From an uncultured Gammaproteobacteria bacterium (GTDB taxonomy: Bacteria > Pseudomonadota > Gammaproteobacteria > HK1), in the NCBI GenBank assembly GCA_958295835.1, contig OY282378.1:3683694-3747693 (forward strand): DNA of 64,000 bases, written 5' to 3'. Shown piece by piece: positions 34,460 to 44,872 of the stretch. The translations under genes and the position numbers were made by a program. Position 1 is the first letter of the stretch; every line of letters starts with the position of its first letter. The notes below the pieces were generated by a model that was not told the DNA's origin, did no database searches, and was given only the letters and a program-made list of their open reading frames with translations.

Positions 34460-35063
34460 GCGCCGCTGCCCCGGGTCACGAACGGGATGCCGCCCCCGCG
34501 CGGCCGGCGGCCCTGGGCCCGGACCGGAAGGAAGAAGCCGGCTCCCGTCCGCCGCGGGGCGGGGGAGTCGCACGCCACGGCGAGCGTGCGCGCCTCACCG
34601 CAGCTCATGGAAGGTGGCGTCCCTGAACGGGCTCGTGGGCCTGCATGGAACAGGACTGTTCCTCGCCCGTCCACGGCGCTGGCCGGGGGGCGACCGCATC
34701 AGCGGTTGCCGCTCATGGGTGTTGTGAAAGCGCATGGCTGCCATCGTACACAATGCCGGAGCGGTTGGTTCGGGGCCCGGCAAGCCAAGCCGTCACTCAG
34801 CGGGTCTCGCCACGCCGCAAATCGAGATCAGGATCGCACGAAGCTCGAAATTCCGTCTAAAATCCTGTGGATAAGGGACTACTTCGCCCGGTGGCTGGAT
34901 GCCGGAATGAACTCGATGGGCGTATTCACACACCATGCCCCTCGCGGGAGCGACGGCGACGCCTCGGCGAAGCTCGCGAGAGGGCGAGCTCCCGATTTCT
35001 TCGACACTTGCGCTGGATGAGGGCCGAAACGAAGCTCACCGAAGTGCTGCAGGCAATTCGACC
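34460..35063. other. Intergenic region with a dispersed repeat
   Basis: About 600 bp between the divergent hyuA and acyl-CoA dehydrogenase genes. It contains one copy of a dispersed repeat (34644-34715). Downstream of about 34740 the base composition becomes less GC-rich up to about 34930, where the acyl-CoA dehydrogenase promoter probably lies. No RNA gene or further coding sequence is supported. Confidence 0.45.
34644..34715 (+). repeat. Dispersed repeat, copy A
   Basis: Begins ATGGAACAGGACTGTTCCT; its first 42 bases match 35 of 42 in copy B at 43663-43757 (inverted), and a second block ACCGCATCAGCGGTTGCCG is 18/19 identical to copy B. Copy A lacks the internal palindrome of copy B. Translated, both copies start MEQD and share ATASAVA, but the open frame differs in length, so a noncoding repeat is more likely than a protein family. 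Confidence 0.7.
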
Positions 35064-36137
35064 ATGGGAATCACCAACGCCGACCCGCTCATCATCGACA
35101 CCACCGTCCGCATGCTCGAAGCGCTCTGCGGGCCGGACGTGGTGGGCGCGGCCGAGGGCGGGGAGTGGCCGGGAGCGCTGTGGGACGCGCTGGAGGAATC
35201 CGCGCTCGTCCGGGCGTGGATCCCCGAAGCGCTCGGTGGACCTGGAACGAGTCTCGCGGACGGCTTCGGGGTCATCCGCCTGGCCGGGACACATGCCGTG
35301 CCGGTGCCGCTCGCGGAGACGCTTCTGGCCGGCTGGCTCGCGTCGGAAGCCGGTCTCGAGGCCCCCGAAGGCCCGCTCACCGTCGCGCCCGTCAATGCCG
35401 CCTCTTCCGTCAGGCTCACCGGCGATGCGCTCTCCGGCTCGGCGAGGGCCGTGCCGTTCGCGCGCGCTTGCGGACATATCGTCGTCGTCTTCCGAAGTGG
35501 TGACCCCCGGGCCACGGGCGTGGCGATCGTCGATCGCGCCGCGTGCAGCATCCAGCCGGGAACCTCGCTCGCCGGGGAGCCGAGCGACACCGTCCTCTTC
35601 GAGGGGGTGGTTCCGATCTCGCGGTCTGCGACGGGAGCGGTGGATCTTGCCGGGCGGCTGCGCCGGATGGGAGCGGTCATGCGCGCCGGGCAGATGGCCG
35701 GGGCGCTCGATCGCTGTCTCCGGCAGTCGCTCCGGTACGCCGCGGACCGTCACCAGTTCGGCCGGCCGATCGCGAAGTTCCAGGCCGTACAGCACAACCT
35801 CGCGGTACTCGCGGGGGAGGTGGCGGCGGCGACCACCTCGGCCGACGCCGCGGCATCCGCGATTGCCCGACACGGTATCCAGGACGACCGCACGTTCCTC
35901 GCCGTTGCCGCTGCGAAGATCCGGGGCGGCCAGGCCGCGGGGGCCGGCGCCGCCATCGCCCACCAGGTTCATGGCGCGATGGGATTCACCCGCGAATACA
36001 GCCTTCAGCATCGCACCCGGCGGCTGTGGGCCTGGCGCGACGAATTCGACCCCGAGACGGTGTGGGCGATCGAGCTCGGCCGGCACGTCGCGCAACGCGG
36101 CGGCGACGCCTTGTGGGCGACGGTCACGGCGGCCTGA
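35064..36137 (+). CDS. Acyl-CoA dehydrogenase family protein
   Basis: 357 aa from the ATG at 35064. The C-terminal domain has RQSLRYAADRHQFGRPIAKFQAVQH and HQVHGAMGFTREYSLQHRTRR, which are the FAD-binding arginine/ACAD signature blocks. The N-terminal domain is shorter and more divergent than in classical enzymes (start ADPLIIDTTVRMLEAL), and the usual GGLG..T catalytic Glu position is unclear, so it may be a partner subunit of a heteromeric ACAD as seen for steroid or cyclic substrates. No second ACAD gene is in the window. Cytoplasmic, FAD-dependent. Confidence 0.82.
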   Translation: MGITNADPLIIDTTVRMLEALCGPDVVGAAEGGEWPGALWDALEESALVRAWIPEALGGPGTSLADGFGVIRLAGTHAVPVPLAETLLAGWLASEAGLEAPEGPLTVAPVNAASSVRLTGDALSGSARAVPFARACGHIVVVFRSGDPRATGVAIVDRAACSIQPGTSLAGEPSDTVLFEGVVPISRSATGAVDLAGRLRRMGAVMRAGQMAGALDRCLRQSLRYAADRHQFGRPIAKFQAVQHNLAVLAGEVAAATTSADAAASAIARHGIQDDRTFLAVAAAKIRGGQAAGAGAAIAHQVHGAMGFTREYSLQHRTRRLWAWRDEFDPETVWAIELGRHVAQRGGDALWATVTAA

Positions 36138-36322
36138 ATGGGACGCCGTGCCGTCGAACGGTCTCGACCGTCGCGCCCGTCGAAGCGGCGCCGAGCCGCA
36201 GCCGGAACCTCCCGAAAGAGATCTCGCGCATTTGAGAGCGCGGATTCAGCCATGCTACGTTTCCGAGCATCGGAGCGCGGCTCCGTCGTCATTCCCCTGC
36301 ACAATGCTTCGGAGGAGACGCC

Positions 36323-37168
36323 TTGGATCACGACTTCCGGATCGAGCTCGGCCGGCGCTTCCGGCGCCTGCACGAGAGCGGCACGTTCCTCATGCCGAAC
36401 GCATGGAACGCGGGCAGCGCCCTGCTGCTCGAGGCGGCCGGCTTCGCGGCCATCGGCACCACCAGCGCGGGCATCGCCTACTCGCTCGGCAAGGCCGACG
36501 CGGCCGGTGCGCTGTCCATCGACGAGGCGCTGGACGAGACCACGCGCATCGCCGGCGCAGTCTCCGTTCCCATCAACGTTGACGCCGAGAACGGCTACGG
36601 CGAGAGCCCGGAGGCGGTCGCGGAGTGCATCCGCCGATGCATCGACGCCGGCGCGGTCGGGGCAGGCATCGAGGACTACACCTGGGACCCCGCTCGCCCG
36701 CTCTACGACCGCGCCCTCGCGGCAGAGCGCATCCGCGCCGCCCGCGAAGCGGCTGATGCCTCGGGCGTGCCGTTCGTGCTCACCGCGCGGGCGGAGTGCT
36801 ATCTCTACCGGGTGCCCGATGCCTTCGCGGAATCCGTCGCACGGTCGAACCTCTATCGCGAGGCCGGCGCCGACTGCCTGTACACCCCCGGGGTCAAGGA
36901 ACGGAGCGAAGTCGCCGCGCTCGTGCGCGAGATCGACGGCCCGATGAACTTCGTGGTGGGCAAGGGCACGGCGGATTACACGGTGGAGGAGCTGGGGGAG
37001 CTGGGGATACGAAGGGTGAGCATCGGGGGATCGCTGATGCGCGCCACGTTCGCTCTCGCCGAGCGCGCCGCGGCGGAGATGAAGCTCCTGGGCCGGTTCA
37101 CCTGGGCCACGGATCAGCTCGATGCGGCGGACTTCGATCGGCTCTTCGGGGGTCGCCGCGGCGAATGA
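36323..37168 (+). CDS. Isocitrate lyase/PEP mutase superfamily protein
   Basis: 281 aa using the TTG at 36323 with GGAGGA 9-14 bp upstream. MPNAWNAGSALLLEAAGFAAIGTTSAGIA and INVDAENGYGESPEAVAE carry the Mg2+-binding acidic residues, and GAGIEDYTWD follows, as in oxaloacetate decarboxylase-like and methylisocitrate lyase-like members. The enzyme is expected to cleave or form a C-C or P-C bond next to a carbonyl. The substrate is not fixed. It is followed after 76 bp by an LLM oxidoreductase gene. Confidence 0.82.
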   Translation: MDHDFRIELGRRFRRLHESGTFLMPNAWNAGSALLLEAAGFAAIGTTSAGIAYSLGKADAAGALSIDEALDETTRIAGAVSVPINVDAENGYGESPEAVAECIRRCIDAGAVGAGIEDYTWDPARPLYDRALAAERIRAAREAADASGVPFVLTARAECYLYRVPDAFAESVARSNLYREAGADCLYTPGVKERSEVAALVREIDGPMNFVVGKGTADYTVEELGELGIRRVSIGGSLMRATFALAERAAAEMKLLGRFTWATDQLDAADFDRLFGGRRGE

Positions 37169-37244
37169 CGCATGGGGCGAAATCCCGGCGGTCGAGCCCG
37201 CGATTGCGGACCGCGCCCGACGGACGAACACGACGGAGGCGCCC

Positions 37245-38258
37245 ATGAAGGTCGGACTGTTCCTCACCAACCAGCAGCACCTCGACACCGACATGGTGAG
37301 CGCGCTGGGGGACCAGATCGCCATGGTCCACCACGCCCGCGACCGCGGCTGGGATTCGCTATTTTCGGGGCAGCACTACCTGAACGAGGGCAACAACAAG
37401 CAGCTCCAGATCGTGCCGTTCATCGCCCGGCTGATCCCGGAGGCGGGGGAGATGACCACCGGGCTGGGCGTCATGCTGCTCAACCTCCACAACCCGGTGT
37501 ACGTCGCGGAAACCGTGGCCACGCTGGACGTCATCGCCAGGGGCAACTTCGTCTTCGGCATCGGCCTCGGCTACCGCGAGGTCGAGTTCGACGCATTCGA
37601 CGTTCCGAAGGGGAAGCGGGTCGCGCGCATGGTGGAATGCCTGGAACTCGTGCGCCGGCTGTGGACCGGGGAGCCGGTGACGCACCACGGCGAGACCTGC
37701 CGGCTCGATGCGGTCCGCATGAACATCCGCCCGGTGCAGCGGCCCTCGCCGCCGGTGTGGGTCGCCGCGAACAACGACAACGCGATCCGCCGCGCCGCGC
37801 ACATCGGCGACACGTGGATGGTCAATCCGCATTCGACGACCGCAACCATCCGCCGCCAGCTCGTCCTCTACCGCGAGGCGCTCGACGCGGCGGGCAAGCC
37901 GTTTCCCGGCGAGCTGCCGTGTATCAAGGAAGTGTTCTGCGCGAAAGACCGGAAGACCGCGGTCGAGACGGCGGGGCCGTACCTCCTCGCGAAGTACCGC
38001 GACTACGCCTCATGGGGCCAGGACGCGGCGATGCCCGATGACGAAACGTTCGACCAGGAGTTCGACGACCTGCTGCGGGACCGCTTCATCCTCGGCTCGC
38101 CCGAGGAGTGCTACGAGCAGCTCCGGCCCTACATCGAGGAGCTCGGGGTCAACCACCTCGTCTTCCGAACCCACTGGGCAGGCATGCCGCTCCCGACCGC
38201 GCTCGCGAGCATGCGGCTCATCTCCGACGAGCTGCTGCCGGAGCTGCGCAAGCCATGA
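37245..38258 (+). CDS. LLM-class (luciferase-like) flavin-dependent oxidoreductase
   Basis: 337 aa from the ATG at 37245. The TIM-barrel of the bacterial luciferase family is recognised by GLFLTNQQHLDTDM, the MTTGLGVMLLNLHNPVYVAETVATLDVIARGNFVFGIGLGYREVEF region (residues about 70-115), and VWVAANNDNAIRRAAHIGD. It uses reduced FMN or F420 to oxygenate or reduce a substrate. It follows the PEP-mutase-like gene in the same direction and may act in the same pathway. A partner flavin reductase is not nearby. Confidence 0.87.
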   Translation: MKVGLFLTNQQHLDTDMVSALGDQIAMVHHARDRGWDSLFSGQHYLNEGNNKQLQIVPFIARLIPEAGEMTTGLGVMLLNLHNPVYVAETVATLDVIARGNFVFGIGLGYREVEFDAFDVPKGKRVARMVECLELVRRLWTGEPVTHHGETCRLDAVRMNIRPVQRPSPPVWVAANNDNAIRRAAHIGDTWMVNPHSTTATIRRQLVLYREALDAAGKPFPGELPCIKEVFCAKDRKTAVETAGPYLLAKYRDYASWGQDAAMPDDETFDQEFDDLLRDRFILGSPEECYEQLRPYIEELGVNHLVFRTHWAGMPLPTALASMRLISDELLPELRKP

Positions 38259-38400
38259 TCGCCTCGCGCACTGCCTGTACACTGACGAGATCCAGTTGCC
38301 GATGGAACAGGAAAGCGTAGATGAACCGCCCTGGCTGCCGGGTGCAGGCAGGGCGCGCACGGCACGGGCGACATCGTGCAATCAGACCGGAGGATTCGTC

Positions 38401-38685
38401 ATGCCCAGATACGTCATTGAACGAAACATTCCCGAAGTCGGCTCCCTGGAACGCGAGGCGTTGCGCGGGGCGGCGCAGAAGTCGAACGGGGTGCTGGCGG
38501 AGATGAAGGCGGAGAAGAAGAACATCCAGTGGGAGCACAGCTACGTCGCCGGAGACAAGACGTTCTGCATCTACCTCGCCGACGGCGAGGCGCTCATCCA
38601 CGAGCATGCGGAGCGCAGCGGATTCCCCGCCTCCATCGTCACCGAAGTGCGCAAGATGATCGATCCGGTCACTGCCGAGGGGTGA
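38401..38685 (+). CDS. DUF4242-family protein
   Basis: 94 aa from the ATG at 38401. PRYVIERNIPEVGSLER at the start, IQWEHSYVAGDKTFCIYLA and the final IVTEVRKMIDP match DUF4242, a small dimeric ferredoxin-like fold reported to bind metals in some members. It lies 142 bp after the LLM gene. Function uncertain. Confidence 0.72.
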   Translation: MPRYVIERNIPEVGSLEREALRGAAQKSNGVLAEMKAEKKNIQWEHSYVAGDKTFCIYLADGEALIHEHAERSGFPASIVTEVRKMIDPVTAEG

Positions 38686-38831
38686 TGCCGGCGGACTCTG
38701 CGCCCTTCACCTCCCTTGGGAGAAGACCTGGAGCAGGTTGCCGGCCGTGACCGGAGTACCTGTGACGGCTTTCCCGCCCTGACCGGCACCGCCATTCGCG
38801 GGCGCGTCGGCGGGCCGGAGTCCTCGTCGGT

Positions 38832-39428
38832 CTATTCGCTGTTCACCGTGCGATCCCTCACCCACTTCCGGCCGTTCAACATGGGGGTGACGAGGTTCTC
38901 CCGCTTCCACACCAGGTAGAAGAGGATCGCGGCCACGTGAAGGGCGACGAGCCCCAGCACCACTTTGGCGAAGAGGTGGTGATAGGCCGTCATCGTGATC
39001 ACGGTGTCGGACGATATCTCCGACGCCAGCGGACCGGAAAAGAAGAGCGCGTCGTCCTCGGAGAAGAGGCCCGTCACCACCTGGGCGCTCAGCGCGAGCA
39101 CCATCGCAATGACGGACAGGGCGCCGATGGGGTTGTGTCCGGCCACGCCGCTCGGCCGCCGGCGACCGATCTGGCGGACGTAGGCCGGCATGTCGTACAA
39201 AGAGGCCAGGAGGGTGCGGTGGCGAACCGGAGCGGGACCGGCCCAGCCCCATGCGTAGCGGAAGAGAAGCAGCGCCCCGGTCAGGTAACCGAGGTAGATG
39301 TGCCACTGCATGATGGAGAAGGTGCGGAACTCCCCCAGGACCCAGCCGGTGATCACCGAGGCGGCCAGCAGCCAGTGCCACAGACGGGTGACCGGATCCC
39401 AGACCGCTTCGCGGCGATAGCCTTCCAT
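38832..39428 (-). CDS. Cytochrome b561-type membrane protein
   Basis: 198 aa starting at the ATG at 39428 (MEGYRREAVWDPVTRLWHWL); an earlier ATG at 39488 is possible. Four membrane helices are predicted. Haem-ligand histidines occur in RLWHWLLAASVI, MQWHIYLGYLTGAL and the YHHLFAKVVLGLVALHVAAIL region. It resembles the di-haem cytochrome b561/NiFe-hydrogenase b subunit fold and would pass electrons between quinone and the periplasmic cytochrome c' encoded 195 bp upstream on the same strand. Confidence 0.8.
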   Translation of the reverse strand: MEGYRREAVWDPVTRLWHWLLAASVITGWVLGEFRTFSIMQWHIYLGYLTGALLLFRYAWGWAGPAPVRHRTLLASLYDMPAYVRQIGRRRPSGVAGHNPIGALSVIAMVLALSAQVVTGLFSEDDALFFSGPLASEISSDTVITMTAYHHLFAKVVLGLVALHVAAILFYLVWKRENLVTPMLNGRKWVRDRTVNSE

Positions 39429-39623
39429 CACCACCGTCCAGCTCCGGTCGCCGAGGCCCGCCGGGGGGTGTCCACGCGCAACCGGCACCGAAGCCTCATG
39501 GCGGGTACCCTCACCGCACGGACCGGCCGCCTCGGTACACGCGACTTCTTCTTCCCGACCCGGTCGCCCCGCGACCGAGCGTCCCCCCCGAACGACGAAC
39601 CGGCCGCCCCGGCAGTGCGGTGG

Positions 39624-40094
39624 CTACATCTTCTCGGCGCGGAAGTCGTCGTGGCAGCCCTTGCAGGCCTTGCCGACCGCACCGATCTTCGAACGCAGCG
39701 CATCGAGCCCGTCCCCCGCCACTTCGGTCAGGGCCGCCGCGGCCTCCGACAGAGCCTCGGCCTTGTTGCCCGCTTCCGGCCAGGTCGTCCAGAGCTCCGG
39801 GAGCGCGCGGGTCTTCCCCGCGTACGCGCCGTTGTCGGTCCCCTCGGGCCACATGGCGCCGCCCTCGACGTTGGCCATCGTGTTCAGGTGCGCGGCGTAG
39901 GTCCTGGCCATCTCCGCGTCGTATTCCATTGCCCCCTTGGCCATCTGGAACAGGGGGCCGGCGTACCAGCTCTGCAGGGTCATCACGGCGCGGCGTGCCT
40001 TGATCGCGTCCTCGTTCGGATCCTTGGCGGCGGATGCGGAGAGCGCGAGGGTCAGACCGATGAGGACCAGGATCCATCGAGCGAAGGAGTGCAT
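39624..40094 (-). CDS. Cytochrome c' family protein
   Basis: 156 aa from the ATG at 40094, preceded by GGGAGA. A signal peptide (WILVLIGLTLALSASAA) leads to a four-helix protein ending in the haem motif CKGCHDDFRAEKM, placed at the C-terminus as in all cytochromes c'. These five-coordinate haem proteins bind NO and CO in the periplasm and help in NO tolerance. The neighbouring cytochrome b561-type gene is on the same strand, a common pairing. Confidence 0.9.
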   Translation of the reverse strand: MHSFARWILVLIGLTLALSASAAKDPNEDAIKARRAVMTLQSWYAGPLFQMAKGAMEYDAEMARTYAAHLNTMANVEGGAMWPEGTDNGAYAGKTRALPELWTTWPEAGNKAEALSEAAAALTEVAGDGLDALRSKIGAVGKACKGCHDDFRAEKM

Positions 40095-40199
40095 GGGAAT
40101 CTCCCTTGTGCATGGCTGTTCGGATGTGTAGGTACTGCGCCGGGCCAGTCTAGCACGTGCGATCCCGATGACGGGGCCGCGAAGCATCCCGGCTCCGGA

Positions 40200-40784
40200 T
40201 CAGCCCGCCGAACCGCGGCTCATGCTCCTCTCCCTCCGACCCTGGCGCGCAAGATCGATCAGCTCCGTCTTCACCGATACCACCTGGCGGTCGTACACCT
40301 CGAATCCGGCGCGCTGGTAGACGGCCAGCGCCTTGGGGTGATCCAGCGAGCAGGTATGGAGCCAGACCCGGCGAGGACCGTAGCTCCAGGCCCGTTCGAG
40401 CGCCCGGTCGAGCAGGGCGGGTCCGAGACCGCGGCCGATGTACTCCGGGACAAGACCGAGATAGGCGATCTCGACCTCCTGTTCGACCCGTCGATCGAGC
40501 TCCGCGTAGCCGGCCGGCACCCCGCGGACATGGAGGACGAACACCTCCACCGCCTCGTCGTGGATGATCGCGGCGAGTGCTTCGTCCGAGAGCCGCCGCC
40601 GCTCGTACCAGCCCCAGTCCGCCCCGACGGTGTCGTACAGATACCGGTAGTACGAGATGGTGGGGCGTTCGGCCCGTTGGATGGTGACCGGCTCGGCCGG
40701 CACGGGAGCGGCCGATCGCTGGCCCGGTGAGGTCATTTCGAGGTATGTGACGGTGACCAGGACCGTCCGCTTCATGCCGGTCAT
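40200..40784 (-). CDS. GNAT-family N-acetyltransferase
   Basis: 194 aa from the ATG at 40784, with GGAGGAACAGC directly upstream. The acetyl-CoA loop is IAYLGLVPEYIGRGLGPALLDRAL, followed by VWLHTCSLDHPKALAVYQRAGFEVYDR, both standard GNAT motifs. The acceptor is unknown. It is divergent from the short thioesterase-like remnant at 40877 and 105 bp from the cytochrome c' gene. Confidence 0.85.
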   Translation of the reverse strand: MTGMKRTVLVTVTYLEMTSPGQRSAAPVPAEPVTIQRAERPTISYYRYLYDTVGADWGWYERRRLSDEALAAIIHDEAVEVFVLHVRGVPAGYAELDRRVEQEVEIAYLGLVPEYIGRGLGPALLDRALERAWSYGPRRVWLHTCSLDHPKALAVYQRAGFEVYDRQVVSVKTELIDLARQGRRERSMSRGSAG

Positions 40785-40876
40785 GCTGTTCCTCCGGAGG
40801 ATGTCGCCCGTGTCCGGGCCGACTTCCGGGCGAAGGACTGCATCGGCAAACTCGTGATCACGACGGAGGGAGTGAA

Positions 40877-41047
40877 ATGAAGACATCGCTTGCCGCAGGG
40901 ATTCGAAGGGTCGAGCACGCCGCCGTCGACGAGTCCAACACCATCTCGTTCCTGGGCGAGGGGCCCCGCGTGTACAGCACGCCCTCGATGGTCCATGACG
41001 TGGAATATGCCTGCTACCGGCTCAAGGTTATCGATCGTTTCCTGTAG
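40877..41047 (+). pseudogene. Truncated FlK-like thioesterase
   Basis: 56 codons with a strong ribosome site (GGAGGGAGTGAA) and a plausible start. The N-terminus MKTSLAAGIRRVEHAAVDES and TPSMVHDVEYACYRL resemble fluoroacetyl-CoA-type thioesterases (FlK/hotdog family), which are about 130 aa. The frame then meets TAG at 41045 and the next 90 bp are unrelated to the family. It is either a relic or a real short ORF; the former is favoured. Only half a hotdog fold could be made. Confidence 0.5.
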
Positions 41048-41137
41048 AAATGAATCCCGAAACTCGAGATCGTAAGCGTTCCCGAACCGCCTGCAAACAG
41101 ATCGGCGGCGAAGCCGCACCTGGGCACGAGAGCCGTA

Positions 41138-42004
41138 TCAGTCGAGCCGGAACCGTTTGGAGCGCACGAACTCTCCGAAGTCATGGCGCTCGCTCACCGC
41201 GACCTGGCGTGCCTTGTCCTCGGACCAGCCATACAACTCCGCACGCCCGAACCGGGCAGGGTCGCGCTGGCGGTCCGGGTCGAGCGGGAGTGTCGCGTGG
41301 CGGCGGGCGTCGTAGCTCGCGATCCATCGCTCGAAGCCGCTGTCGTCGTAGCGGTTGTCGTGCACGAAGGCATCGAGGGGCAGCCGGGGCGTGATCCGGC
41401 GCTCCTTCGCCGGATAGCCCGCCACCATCCCGGCGACGGGAAACACGTAGTCGGGCAATCCGAGTATCCGCGAGATCTCGGCCGCGTGGTTGCGGACCGC
41501 GCTCAACGGGCAGCAGCCGAGCCCCGCGGCCTGCGCGGCGCGGATGAATCCCGCCATGACCAACCCGGTATCCACCGCGGCGTTGAAGAAGCTGTCGAAG
41601 TGGTCGTTGGCGAACGGGGTGCCGCGCAGCTCGCAGATGCGCCGGATCCGGCGGTTCTCCCCGCAGAACACGAGCAGCACCGGGGCGCCGGCGATCCACG
41701 GCATCGACGGGATCAGAGCGGCAATCCGCTCCTGGTCGGATCGATCGCTCACGTGCACGACGCACGACTGCTGGAGGTCGGACTTCGCGGGCGCGGAGAA
41801 CGCTGCCGCGAGCAGGGCGCGCAGCACCGCCGGCGGCACCGGTTCGGAGGTGAAGGAACGATGACTGCGATGTGCGGCCTGGCCCGTCAGCTCCGGATCG
41901 TGCTCCAACGCTTCGGGCACCTCGACTCTCTCGCCGAATCTTGCCTCGATGAGGCTCGACAACGTATCGCCGTCAGCTTGCGCGCCGGATGATGTCGTGG
42001 GCAT
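41138..42004 (-). CDS. Nitroreductase-family flavoprotein
   Basis: 288 aa. HRSHRSFTSEPVPPAVLRALLAAAFSAPAKSDLQQ (residues about 45-80) holds the FMN-binding RxxRxF-like block, and GLGCCPLSAVRNHAAEISRILGLPDYVFPVAGMVAGYP is the second. The N-terminal 40 residues are extra. FMN-dependent NAD(P)H oxidoreductase acting on nitro-compounds or quinones. It stands alone, convergent with the thioesterase remnant and separated from the HisD-like gene by 219 bp in which I see nothing. Confidence 0.85.
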   Translation of the reverse strand: MPTTSSGAQADGDTLSSLIEARFGERVEVPEALEHDPELTGQAAHRSHRSFTSEPVPPAVLRALLAAAFSAPAKSDLQQSCVVHVSDRSDQERIAALIPSMPWIAGAPVLLVFCGENRRIRRICELRGTPFANDHFDSFFNAAVDTGLVMAGFIRAAQAAGLGCCPLSAVRNHAAEISRILGLPDYVFPVAGMVAGYPAKERRITPRLPLDAFVHDNRYDDSGFERWIASYDARRHATLPLDPDRQRDPARFGRAELYGWSEDKARQVAVSERHDFGEFVRSKRFRLD

Positions 42005-42223
42005 GAAACCGTCGAAGTGACCGAGGAAGAATCGGGATGCCGGAGCGGCGTCCCGATCCTGAACGAGTGTAGCGCCTTCCCGCCCCGATTTCGGCCATCA
42101 CTACACCACGGCTCCTTCATCTCCCGGTCCTGTACGCACACCACCGGATCCACCTCCGATTCATGCGCATCGGTCACCTTCGCATCCCGCAACGTGCGCG
42201 CCGCGGTGAACGCATGGCGTCGA

Positions 42224-43774
<1,551 letters not shown>

Positions 43775-43894
43775 TCAGGTCGGAATCGGCTTCACCGGCG
43801 GAGTCTCCCGCCCCATTTCGGTATCCGCGAACGATTCCTGGCCAGCGCCCCTTGCCGCGGCGTTATACTGTGTCCATCCGACCGGAGGCACGAC

Positions 43895-44389
43895 ATGGAC
43901 ATCACCGGCGAATACCGCGTTTCCCTGCCCCGTGAAGCGGTGTTCGAGGCGCTCAACGACCCCGGGGTTCTCGGTCAGTGCATTCCGGGATGCCAGACCA
44001 TCGAGCAGGTGGGGGAGCACGAGTTCGACGCGGACGTGGTGGCGAAGATCGGTCCCGTCAAGGCGCGGTTCCGGACCCGCATCGCGGTCTCCAACCACAA
44101 CCCCCCGGAGAGCTACACTCTCTCCGGTGAAGGTCGGGGCGGAGCGGCCGGCTTCGCCTCGGGAAGCGCGGACGTGAGCCTCGAAGCGGTGGACGGCGAG
44201 ACGGTCCTTCGGTATGCCGCGCGCATCCGGCCCGGAGGCAAGATTGCCCAGGTGGGCTCGCGGCTCATCGGCGGCACCGCCCGCAAGATCGGGGCGGATT
44301 TCTTTACCCGCTTCGTGGAAGTGGTCACCCCGGTTCCCGTCCCCGTGGGGGACGAATCGGACAAGGAATCGGACAAGCAAGAGGAGTAA
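43895..44389 (+). CDS. coxG: Carbon monoxide dehydrogenase subunit G-like protein
   Basis: 164 aa from the ATG at 43895 with GGAGG about 8 bp upstream. The SRPBCC/CoxG fold is recognised by [26 protein letters not shown] and [16 protein letters not shown]. CoxG proteins anchor or help mature molybdenum hydroxylases at the membrane. Its placement first in the cox operon, 5 bp before coxS, supports co-expression. The C-terminus ([12 protein letters not shown]) is acidic and repetitive. Confidence 0.87.
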   Translation: MDITGEYRVSLPREAVFEALNDPGVLGQCIPGCQTIEQVGEHEFDADVVAKIGPVKARFRTRIAVSNHNPPESYTLSGEGRGGAAGFASGSADVSLEAVDGETVLRYAARIRPGGKIAQVGSRLIGGTARKIGADFFTRFVEVVTPVPVPVGDESDKESDKQEE

Positions 44390-44394
44390 GGCGC

Positions 44395-44871
44395 ATGTCG
44401 GTGAATGTCTCCCTGAACGTGAACGGCAAGGCGGTCTCAGCGCAAGTCGAAGACCGCACTCTCCTCGTGGAGCTGCTGCGGGAGAACCTGCGGCTGACGG
44501 GAACCCACGTGGGCTGCGACACCAGCCAGTGCGGAGCCTGCGTGGTGCACGTCGACGGCCGATCGGTCAAGGCGTGCACGATGCTCGCGAGGCAGGCGCA
44601 GGGCGCCGCCGTCACCACCATCGAAGGATTGGCGGAAGACGGCAAGCTGCATCCCATGCAGGAGGCGTTCCGCGAGAACCACGGGCTGCAATGCGGCTTC
44701 TGCACCCCCGGGATGGTCATGAGCGCGCTGGACCTCGTGGCCCGCAATCCGGACCCGAGCGGCGCCGAGGTGCGCGAGTGGCTGGAAGGAAACCTTTGCC
44801 GGTGCACGGGTTATCACAACATCGTGAAATCCATCCTCGCCGGCGCGAACGCGATGCGCGGAGGGAGCTGA
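44395..44871 (+). CDS. coxS: Molybdenum hydroxylase small subunit, [2Fe-2S]
   Basis: 158 aa. Two iron-sulphur centres: the plant-ferredoxin-type [16 protein letters not shown] motif and the all-helical domain [12 protein letters not shown]...[12 protein letters not shown]. The protein passes electrons from the Mo site of CoxL to the FAD of CoxM. It abuts coxL (1-bp gap) and follows coxG. All cysteines are present, so it should be active. Confidence 0.93.
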   Translation: MSVNVSLNVNGKAVSAQVEDRTLLVELLRENLRLTGTHVGCDTSQCGACVVHVDGRSVKACTMLARQAQGAAVTTIEGLAEDGKLHPMQEAFRENHGLQCGFCTPGMVMSALDLVARNPDPSGAEVREWLEGNLCRCTGYHNIVKSILAGANAMRGGS

Positions 44872-44872
44872 C

